Below are positions 26,601 through 38,600 of a DNA stretch of 64,000 nucleotides, piece after piece. The first letter of the stretch is position 1; each line of letters opens with the position of its first letter. This DNA comes from Cheilinus undulatus. Its lineage: Eukaryota > Chordata > Actinopteri > Labriformes > Labridae. The stretch lies in the NCBI RefSeq assembly GCF_018320785.1, contig NC_054878.1:44821429-44885428 (forward strand), written 5' to 3'. Under the pieces are notes generated by a model. The model saw only the letters and a program-made list of their open reading frames with translations, made no database searches and was not told the origin of the DNA. The position numbers and the translations under genes are program-made.

Positions 26601-29600
26601 AAAAGGAAAAATATAAGATAGGATACCGAAACGATGATTTTTAGCAGTCAAAATATGAGATGAAAATCAAAATCATGTGTTTTAAAGGTCAAAATATGAG
26701 GTAAAATGTCAAATTCATGAGTTTTAGAAGCCAAAATATGAAATAAAATTAAAAATCATGAATTTTAAACGTAAAAAAAATAGATAAAAGCGAAAGTTAA
26801 GACTTGAGATTGTCAGCAAAACTGAGAAAAAATTAAAACTCATGATATTAAACAATCAAAATGTGAGATAAACATCAAAATCATGAGTTTAAAATGTCAA
26901 AATGTGAGATTAAATTTCAAATTCATGAGTTTTAAAAGTAAAAATATGAAATATTAAAAATCATGAGTTTTAAAGATTAAAAAAATTTAACAAAAGTCAA
27001 AGTTAGGAGTTGTAGAAGGTCAAAACATGAGATAAAAGTCAAAAACATGACTTTAAAAAGTCAAAATAGGATTTAAAATATAAAATTATGAATCTAAAAG
27101 GTAAAAATATGAGATAAACAGCCAAAGTTATAAGATATTAAGGTTAAAATATAAAATAAATACTCAAAATCATAACTTTAAGTCACAACTGTCAGATGCA
27201 TAAATGAAAATATAAAGAAAACACAAATTTCTCCTGCATTCCTGACTTTTTATCAAATTATTTTTACTGTTTACTGTCTCTAATTTTTATAACTCAGCAA
27301 GGATGTTATAAATCACCAAGGTTTAGTTTACATTAATATACTGGAGGAAACCTGCAGACCTCATACTGGTGGGCCAGTTCTAATAAAAATACCATATGAT
27401 CTGGTGGACTGGGTATAACTGCACCACACCCGGGCCTTGAGTTTGACACCCCTGCTCTAGACCCTTGGTTCGCCATAGTGGGTCAGGGCCCAAGGTGGGT
27501 TGTGGATTTGTGGATGGAAAAAAATACAGGTGCATCTCAAAAAATTATATCATGTGGAAAATATTTTCCCCTGTAATTTACTTTAAAATTTTAACCTTCT
27601 ATAAATTCCACCCTCTGGTCATATAAAGTGAAATATTTCATGTGAAAAATTTCCACTCTGAGGCGTCCCCCCTCTATTTTGGCAGCCAGCAACACAACAA
27701 AGTGACATGTTTTGACTCCCTGCAGTTTTTCTTTGTTTTGCCTCCAGTGACAACACTTGATGTCGTCTGTAAAAGGGTCGGTACAGAACACAAAGATGCA
27801 GGTTCTAGTCAGGCCTCATCATGTTTCCTCTATCTACAGAGCCATCTGTGTCTGCTTTTACTCCCTGTTGTGATGAAAAGAGACAGAACTCCTTCAACGT
27901 GACACGTCTGCGTTTTAAATAATGTTATATAAAAGTTAAAGAGAAAGCAAAAGAGAACAGGATGACCACAAAGTCAAGACTAAAATAAGACAAAGGGAAG
28001 TTGCCGACCTCTGTAATTACATAACAAATCTAAAAACAAACAAAAACCCTGACGGCTGACGTCTACACTCAGAGACTCCACGTGTTTCTAAGAACCCCAC
28101 AGAGCTTCAGAAAACGCTGCTGTGACTGTTTTCAACCCCAACAGTGACTCTGACTGTCTGTGTGTGACCCCGTCGGAGAGATCTGGTGCATGTTTGGTTT
28201 CCTGTTGATGTCAGTTTGTCCTGATTTCTGGCGGTGAAGCTCAGACTGTTTCATAATACACACTTCACACTGAGGTCACCGTGATTTTAGCTTCTGCCTG
28301 AAACAATCTGTTATTTAGAGATCAGTCATATCCAAAAGTACCAAAGCTTTAAAAGAAAAGACATCTATTTATTGAGGATGATCTGAAGGAGCGGAAAGAA
28401 CCCAGAAAAAATGCAGGACAACTCCTGCATCTGTCTGACTGACCCATATTTCTGACTGACAGATATGAACATTTCCGCTGATATTTAAGGCAGATAAATC
28501 AACCATACTTAGCCACAGAATTTGTGGAGTTTAATCAGAACCAACAATAAAAAGTAGCATGCGATATATTTCCAGTCTTAGATTTTTTAAAATTAAACTT
28601 TATTCATAAACAAACAGAGAAAAAGGGGCAGAGGTCTGATCTGGAATGAAATTATGTATAGACCATTTTTAGAAGTAGTAAGAGGAAGGGTGGCTCGCCT
28701 TAGCTTTGATAGCTTGGGCTAAAGCTAACATAGCTATGCTAGCTACGTGACTAGCCATTCACATTAGCCAGTATAGCTTAGTTGCCTTTAGCAACGGGAG
28801 CTTTAGAAAACATAGCCGAGCTAACATAGCTATATGAGATAGCTGCTTTGTGAGCTTAGCTTTAGCCATAGACAGTATATACGTAGACGCCTCATTGACT
28901 GTGTTTACCCACTGCAGCTATACGTCAATGTGTCCGCCATATTACCAGAGAAAAGACCATTTCATAAACAATGTTGTGATCATTATGAGTCGTTTGTATA
29001 TAACGTGGAATACCTCTGGCAAGATGGCAGTGGCGTTGACGTACGGCCCACCAATGAGGCGTCCACGTATATAATGTCTATGGCTTTACCTATTTTAGCT
29101 ACATAGCTATGTAGCTCTATTAGCTACATTATCTTCATAGCTACATAGCTTACATCGCTGCCTTTTGAGCTTAGCTGTAGCTATGTTAGCTCTGCTACCT
29201 TAGGTATGTAGCTGTTTTCTGCGTGGCTTACATAGCTTCTTTGTTAGCTTAGTGTTAGCTATGCAAGCTACGTTAGCTATGTAGCTGTGTGGAGTCTCCC
29301 AACTGAAAGAATCAATTAAGGTTTTAGAAATGTAAAAATTTGTCAGTATTAGCCGTGAATATTGGCATGTTTCTCCTTTCCTCCCCATTTTAACTTTTTA
29401 TGATGTAAATGCAGAAAATGTGAATTTCTGTTGATGTTTCTGCTTCGTTTTCTCAGGAGCCGACTCAGAAACAGATCGCTCACGCTCGGAAGAAGTTTGA
29501 CTCCTATGACAAGGTGAGCGCTAAACACCGCTTTGTGATGTCATCCTTCCACAGCCAATCACGGCCTTGGAATTACTGTTTTGTGTTTTATATTTCCTTT

Positions 29601-32600
29601 CAGGACGGGAGCGGCTCAGTTTTAAGAGAAGATCTGAAGAATGTGTTCACAGATTTATTCCCCAGCTTGAACAAGTTCGTCCACAGCATGAGTGTTTTCA
29701 GCATCTTTGTACCAAGATGAAGTGTGATGTAGCTGAACTGTGATTTCCTGTTTTTTCCTGCAGGAACATGGTGGAGAGGTTTGTCACTGATGAGCTGAGA
29801 GCTGCAGATAAAACCTTCTCTAAAAGTAAGATTGTTTAACATCAGTATTATTTAAGTATGTTTTAAATACAGGCAAACATGTGACAGATAAACTCTCCAG
29901 TACTTTATGGACTTAATTACACACGTTTTTGTTCACAGCGGTCGACTTCCAGCTGTTTCTGGGGTTTTACAGACGTCTGTTCTCCCAGTGCAGAAGTGTG
30001 GTGAGATTCACTCAGGGTTCTTTTGTTTTATATTACTGCAGTTAGAAAAGGTAAGCAACGGCTTCTAGTGGACCACCACTCCATGATAATTGTACCAATT
30101 GTTGTCCTAAATCCCTCCTTCGGACCAAAGTCAGCAAAAGCCGGATCATCGGATGGTTTTTAAGATTATCTTCTACAGATGATCATGTTCAAGACAGTCT
30201 TGCTGCAGACTGTTAATATCTGACACCCTTTGTTTAAGAACCAGAGCGCTGTGATGTTCTGGTACAATGTATTTCCAGTTTTAGATTTTTTTAAAATGAA
30301 ACTTTTTTCATAAACAAACAGAGAAAAGAGGCAGAAGTCTAATTTGGAATAAAATAACGTATAGACCCATTTCAGAAGCAGTTAGAGGAACTGTGGCTCA
30401 CTTTAGCTTCAACAGCTTGAGCTAAAGCTAACATAGCTATGCTAGCTATGTGATTAACACAACTACATTAGCCAATATAGCTTAGTAGCCTTTAGCAATG
30501 TGAGATTTCAAAAATATAGATGTGCTAACATAGCTACATGTGTCTTTGTATGAAATAGCTGCTTTGTGAGCTTAGTTTTAGCTACATCAGCTACGTAGGT
30601 ATGCATCGACATTATCTATGTAGCTACATTATCTACATAGCTAGCGTTGCTAGCCAGCTTAAGAAGCTGCTTTTTTTAGCTTAGCTGCAGCTATGTTAGC
30701 TACGTTGCTATGTGAAATATGAAGCAACTCCAGCTATGTAGTGGTTTTCTGCATAGCCTACAAAAATTATTTGTTAGCTTTGCTTTGGCTATATTAGCTA
30801 CATAGCTATGTAGCTAACATTGCTAGGTGGTGTAGGTAGTTGCTTTTTGAGCTTAGCTGTAGCTAAGGGAGCTATGTTGCTATGTGAAATATGAAGCTAC
30901 CTTTGCTATTTAGCTGTTTTCTGCGTAGCTTACATAGCTTCTTTGTTAGCTTAGTTTTAGCTGTGTAAGCTACATTAGCTATGTAGCTATATGAGGTCAC
31001 ACACACTGAAAGAAAAAAAATAAGGTTTTAATGTGGGTGGTAGATTTTTGCTAACTGTGGTTGTAAGCGGGGATTCAGGCCCACAATAGGAACAATTATC
31101 TTGTAGCATGAGGCCCACTTCAGGTGGATCCCTATAGACAGACTGAGAATATGAGTTGGTGGATTACTGTGGGGTAAAATTTCACTCATAAAGCCAAATG
31201 TCTGATCGGAGTCAAAAGAACAGATATATCACCAATACTTATACTATCATGCTTTTATTTTCCTAAGTTCCACCTGGCCTAGAGACATGATTGGATATTA
31301 GGATGTGCTGAGTTTGAAATCTGATGCTCTTCTATTGGCTGATAAAGGACTGTTGGATATCTGAGTGTTTATATTTCACATATAGGTATGTTCTGTAGTT
31401 CTCTGGCTTTGGTACATGAAAATACGGTAGATGATATTTGGTTCACTCACTATGATTGACTTTAGTTGAATGCGTAATTTCCTGACATTGACTCGAGCCT
31501 CAAATGCACCAAAACCACCTTTGAAGAGATTTCCACCTGAAGCACTCAGAATGTCTTATTTTCAGCTTTTAAAAAGTCTTCAAAATGTCTGTCTCTAGAT
31601 GTGGAATAGTAAAATACAGCAGAAATCGAGAAGCCCTTTAGATTTACTGCTAATTTCCTTATATAAGGATGTTTAGAGGCTAAACCAAGAAGGTGAATGT
31701 GGTTTAGCTTTAGCTGACTGTAGTGAACCTCTGATGCGTTAGACTATTAAATAGATAAAAAGATATTTAAAATCTAACATTGTTTTCTATGTTTAGGTCG
31801 TTCATGACTCTGACGTTGGTCAGACTCACGGTCCTGAAGATAAAATCAGCTCCCCATCTGTCAGTAAGGTATGTCTGCTGGTTTTGTAGTTATATTTGCG
31901 TGGTTCTGACTTTATTTTGAAGTGTGAATGCAGTCTCTTACTTCCTTAGATTTCATCGATTAATTTCACAGAGAGATTTGTAAAGTTTCTTTACAAGAAA
32001 AGCTTTGTAAAAGTTTAGAAATGTTCTAAAACTTTGAGAATATGACCATAACCATGTCCAGTCAGTTTTATTTGTAGTTTTATTTAAACAGGGATATAAA
32101 ATATCCTGGTATACATGTTGAAGTCTGTTTTTTTAAAGTTGGAGATGGTTCAGAACATCCTCGTGCACAGTGATTTTGATTTTACTCAGTAAAGTCCACA
32201 GCGTGCTGTGTCTGTGCAACTTTGTTGTTCTTTTAGTAGTTTGATAATTTATGAATAATAACAACTTTATTTGTTTAGTACGTTTAAAACCAGAGCTTTA
32301 CAAATTCCTAGAAATGCATCAAGAATTTACAGAGAGCAAAGTACAAAACCCTGGCCACACAATAATCTAACCAGTGCGAACAAGGAAACATAATTTTATA
32401 AGTTGCAGAGATGGGCAGAAAAGATAGTGAAATGAGATTAAAAAGTGTAAGAAATGAGTTTAAAGTGGCATAAATTGGCATAACAAATACTAAAACGTGG
32501 TAAGGATTGACAAAAATGGGTGTGAAAGGGCAGAAAAGGGGATAATAGTGGCAATAATGGGTCAACTGTGACAAGAATTGGTTTAGAGGTGGCAAAACAG

Positions 32601-35600
32601 GTCAGAAGTGTTGGAAAGTTATTTTAAGGGAGAAAAATGAGCTAAAAGTGGAAGAAATAGGCAGAGGAGGTAGTTAACTGGGAGAAAATTGGTAGAAACT
32701 GGTTAGAAGTGGCTAAAATGGGCATAAAAAGTGATAAAAGGGGTTAATAGTGGCAATAATTGTTAAAAGTGGGAGGGATGGGCAAGAAAGGTGGTGAATT
32801 TAGATTAAAAAGTGTCTGAAAGGGTCTAAAAGTAGCAGGGACAGAAAAGGTGGTGTAATGGGATTTTCAAGTGAGAAAAATGGGATTAAAGTAGCAAAAA
32901 ATGAGTCAACAGAGGCAGAAAAATAGCTGTAAAATGGCAGAAATGGGTTGAAAGTAGCAAAAACTGGCATAACAAATACTAAAATGTGGTTAGAATTGGC
33001 AAAAAATGGGTGTGAAAGGGCAGAGAAGGGGATAACAGTGAAAATAAAGGGTCAACAGCAGCAAGAACTGGTTTAGAGGTGGCAAAAATGGTCAGAAAAA
33101 GTGTTGGAAAGTTATTTTAAGGGAGAAAAATGAGCTAAAAGTGGAAGAAATGGGCAGAGAAGGTAGTTAATTTGGAGGAAAAATTGGTAGAAACTGGTTA
33201 GAAGTGGCTAAAATGGGCGTAAAAAGTGATGAAAGGGTTTAATAATGGAAATAATTGCTTCAAAGTGGAAGAGATTGGCAAAAAAAGGTGGTGAAATGAG
33301 ATAAAAAAAAATGTCAGGAAGAGGTTTTAAGTTTCAAGAAGGGTCAGAGAAGGTAGTGTAATGGGATTTTTAAAGTGAGAAAGATGGGTTAAAGTAGTAA
33401 AAAATGAGTCAAAAGAGGCAGAGAAATAGCTGGAAAAAGGCAGAAATGAGTTAAAAGTAGCAAAAATGGGCCTAACAAATAGTGAAATGCAGTTAAAAGT
33501 GGCATAAATGGCTATGAAAAGTGATGAAAAGAGGACAACAGTGGCTATAATGGGTCAACAATGGCAACAACAGGTTGGATTGTTTTTTAAGTGGCAAACA
33601 GGCATAAGAAGTGGTGGCAATGGTTTAAAAGTGGGAGAGATTGGCACAATAGTGGTATACTTGGATTTTAAGTAGGAGAAATGTATTAAAATGTGGCAAA
33701 ATTGGTGTAAAGTGGCAAGCGTGAGGAAAACGAGGCAAAGATGTGCTAAAATTATGCAAAATAGAGAAAAAGCAGGCCATAATAGCAGCAAAATTTGGGT
33801 GGGGAAAGCAGTTAAAAAGTGGCACAAAGAAATGATTTCAACCTCAGAACTCAATAACAGTTTGACACACTTTTCAGCTTTAAAATGAAGTAACCGTTAG
33901 CCCGGGCGCCAGCACCAATGCTACTGATTCCATCCCCTGAGTTTGTCAGGGGTCAAGCCAAATCCGTGGGCAGGCCTGGCTCTTTTTATATTCTTCATAT
34001 GTCAACCTACGGGCTGGGGTGGCAAGATGAAAGCCTTTTCTTATGAAGAAAACCCTCCCAGCCTGGCTAAATTTGCAAAAATGTAAGTGAAGTCTTCCAA
34101 ATGTCTCGTCCATAGAGTATCCTCTGTTTGGACATCATTTTAAACGTTTTGGTGCAGTTCCATATTGTTTCTGTGTCAGACACCATACCATTCTCACGGT
34201 GAAGCATGGCAGTGGCAGCATCATGTCAAAACATGTCCACATACTTCTGTAGAAGTCATAGCTCTATGCTAGCAGGTCAAAATAAGCAGCTGGTAGATTT
34301 TGAAACCTGTAGCCTTACAGTGGAAGGTAGACAAAAACGTGATGACGGTACTGATCTACTTTGAGTTAAGGAGTTTTACCTAGCTTTGAAACGTTACAAG
34401 TGTAAAAGTATCAGTGTGTCACAGCTGATGTCAGTGCCAGGTGTGTGTCAGGTATGTATCACCTGATCGGTGTCCCTGTCATGCACAGATCCCCCGATTA
34501 AAAGGCCAGAATCACAGAGGACAGAGTCAGACAGCAGCCAAGGTAAAACCACGAGGAGCAGCTTGACTTTAGCTTCACGCTAACACTCACTGCTCTCATA
34601 ATGATCAACACCTCTTCTTACTAACTTTAACATCACATCTTCTATTCAGAGAGACGTCATCAAAATCACAGCCCACGCAGAGCACCCTCACCGATAGGAC
34701 CAGGATGTTTTTATTTGACTTTTTTCAGTCTTTGCTACATCAAGCTGGGTAGAAGCATGGGATTTAAGTAATCAGAGGGGTTAACATCAAGAGTATGAGT
34801 GAAGAAATGAAGTCAGTAGAGCTCAACAGTGGTTCCTGAAGTAAAAAAGATCACATTCATTTTCTCTGGAGTAGATTTGAGCATACACCATCCAAGTACA
34901 ATATCAACCTCGTTTAAGGAGAAAACCTGTTACATTCATAATCTAGGGAGGAAAGAACTACACTACCCATAATCCTAGAGTGCTGCAGTCATGTCTCTGA
35001 TTCTGTTACATTGGAAATGTTGAAACCAACCCTGAGAACTTTGGCTTTTTTGTTAACATAATAAACTGCATAAGGATGAATATACAGCCCTGATTTTAAA
35101 AACGTTGGGGCGCTGTCTTAAATGTAAAAAAACATAAACAGCATATTAGATGTTGAAACTGAGACATTTTAACATTTTCTGAAAAATATTAGCTCATTTG
35201 GAATTTGATAGCAGCAACACTTCTCAAAAAAGTAGGGACGAGGCAACGTTTACCGTTGTGTAGCGTCCTCTCTTCTTTTAACAACAGTCTGTAAACGTCT
35301 GGGAAGTAAGGAGACCAATTGATGGCGTTTTGGAGAAGGGTTAGGGTTTTTGAACTGTATGCTGATAACAAGATGGAGAGTTCCTCTCCTCTTCAGTCCA
35401 CATGACAAGCGCTTTCTACATCCGTCCATCCATTTTCTATTCTGCTTGTCCCGCTGAGGGTTGCGGGGGCTGGAGCCTATCCCACCTGTCAAGATGCAGG
35501 ATACATCCTGGACTGTTCGCCAGTCAATCACAGGGCTGACCTATAGAGACAGACAACCAGACACAGTCAGATACAGCCAATTTAGAGCAATCAATTAACC

Positions 35601-38600
35601 TAAAAAGCATGTTTTTTGGTGGTGGGAGGAAGCCCAAATACCCGGAGAGAACCCACTCATGCACAGGGAGAACATGCAAACTCTGCACAGGCCCTGTGAC
35701 CAGGAAGTGAACCAGGGACCTGTTGCCTCACAGCGCTAACCCCTGCGCCGCCGTGCAGCCAGCTTTCCACATAGATTATCACATTTTGATTCATCCAACC
35801 ACAGAACAGTTTTCCATTTTGCCCCATGTCCATTTTAAATAAGCTTTTGACCAGCAAAGACGGCAGCGTTTCTGGATCCTGTAAGGCCTTCTTCTTTCCA
35901 CGATCCAGCTTAAACTTTCATTTGTGGTTGGCACGGCCAACTGTGTTGATTCTGGAAGTGTTCCTGAGCCCATGCAGTGTTTATACCCTGATCTGTTGTC
36001 AATTAACCTAATTGGTTGCAAAACGCTCCTCCAGCTGTTTTTCATTACCACTTACTTTTCCCAGCTGTTTGCCCCGTCCCTACTTTTTTGAGACATGTTG
36101 CTGCCATTAAATTCAGAATGAGCTAATATTTTTCATGATATCGTAAAATGTATCCATTTCAACAGCTTATGTTTTTTTAATGTTCTCTTGTGAATAAAAT
36201 ATGGGTTTATGAGATTTGACAATCATTGCATTCTGTTTTAGTTTACATTCTTCACAGCGCCCAAACTTTTTTGTTATGGGTTTGTAGAAGGAACGTCCAT
36301 GTATGTTTAAAAAAAGAACAGAATCCCTACTGTGTGTAGTTCCCTGTTGTCACAGTGGATTGTGTGATGATAGTTTGCTGTTTTCTCTTATTTCTAATCC
36401 TGATATGTGCTGAATCAAATGTTTTATTGTCACAATTATTCAGGAAGTTTGTTGGCTTGGTTTAAGGTTTAGGAATATTGATATAAGGCGTTTGAATTGA
36501 TGGAGAAATGTACTTCCGGGTAGTCACTGTTGAGCTTTATGTGACTCAAGAGAAGGTCAGATCATCTAAGGTATGTGGCGTGATGAGGAGACTACCCTTC
36601 CTGACATTTATCAGTGAAACTAACACCATCATCTCTTCTCATCATGTTTCTTCCATCATTTTTTATCATTTTAACTTCAAACAGGCTATGGATGGGTTGT
36701 TTTCAGTCATGTCACAGCGATGAACTCCAACTGGGGGGCAGGAAGTGATTTCTGCATGGAAAAAGCCTTATCAAGATGAGTGTTGTTCATGGCTGTGCTA
36801 AAAGTTCAAATTGGAAAGCAGGAGCTTCTTGACAGTCCCAAAAGTACTGTCATAAAGATGAATGGTTTAAAAGCTCACTAAACAAAGGCAGACATGGATT
36901 AAAATCCTCCAACAAGATAACACTTGTGTATGCAGCAACCACAGGGATTCTCAAGCAATCAACCTCCTGGAGTAAACAAAAACAGCAGTCATTCAGTGCT
37001 GCTTCTAGTCTGAGATTGCTGGCCCTAATGTAAAATAACTGACTGCATGAATATTCAACCCCTTTAAAGTGTCTGACCTATTTCAACAGAGATCCAGATA
37101 GTGTTAGTAATCTCACAGGGAAATGGGGATCAGCTGATCACTGTGAATGTGTCTCAGGGATTTTAGGATACAGACACCTGTGTCTGGAAGGTCCAGTTAC
37201 TGGTTCATCAGTATGCCTGGCTACATTACACCATGCAGACAAAAGAACACTCCCAGCAACTCAGAGAAAAGGTTATTGAAAAGAATAAGTCAGGGGATGG
37301 ATACAAAACATTTCCAAGGCTCTGAACATCCCCCAGAGTTCATTTAAATCCATCATGAAGAAATGAAGGAATATGGCACATGTGTAAACCTGCCTAGATC
37401 AGACCGTCCTCACAAACTTAGTGAGCGCGCAAGAAGGAGATTAGTGAGAGAGACCACCAAGACACCTATGACTACTCTGAAGGAGTTCCAACCTTCAGCA
37501 GCTGAGATGGGAGAGACTCTGCAGACTTTGGTCTGATGAGACCAAAATGGAGCTTTTTGTTCATCAGACAAGACGCCAAACAGTGACATTACTACAAACA
37601 CGCCATCCTCACTGTGGAGCGTGGTGGTGGCAGCATCATGCTGTGGGGATGCTTCTCAGCAGCTGGCTCTGGAAGGCTTGTAAAGGTAGACGGTAAAATG
37701 AGCCGAAACATACAGAGAAAGATACACAGAAATGGTTTAAAGACAAGGTGAATGTTACTGGAGTGACTGAGTCAAAGCCCAGACCTCAATCCAATAGAGA
37801 ATTTGTGACTGGACTTGAAAAGGGCTGTTTGCACACGATACCCGTGCAACCAAAGTCCAGATGTTTGAGCCTGCCTGAGGCCGATCCACACGTACTCAGA
37901 GCTGTGATTGCAGCCAAAGGTGATTCCGCTAAATACTGATTAGAAGGGGTGAAAATTTATGCAGTCACTTATTTTACATTTTATTTTTCTGTGTAATTGA
38001 CATTACTTTGTATAAATCTGTTTTCACTTTGACATGAAAAAGCCAAATTACATTGGCCTTGATTGATTTATCAAATCAATAAATGGGTTTAGAATAATCA
38101 AGGTGATGAATACTTTTTTTAAGGACTTACTGTGTTTAAATTTATGGCAGCATTCAGGATGACATATCCGATTTGCATTTTGGAATTTCCAAACTTCCGT
38201 CTGAGATCAGATGTAACCCTTCGTTAGTTGTTGATCATCATGGAGCCCAAAATGTCGATGTTGCCCTCATTTAACTTTTCTTCTCTATAACACTAGCTTG
38301 GATTAGATTTTTACCCTCCACTCGTCACATCTTTGAATGTTTAACCCAGAGCTGTTGTGTTCTGTGCCATTGATCAGGGCTCATCAGACGGTGTGACATC
38401 TCAGGGTAAAGGAGACTCCAAGCACAAGCAGACATCCGACATCAAGGCATCGTCCACGGGTCAGCAGAGAGAGCGGGTGGACCTGGACCTGGAGGTGGAG
38501 GATGATGCTGACGAGGGCGACTCATTTTTCGATGACCCACTGCCCAAACCACAAAAGACCTATGGCTGGTGAGGAGCTTTCCCTAAGACTTAGACTTCAG

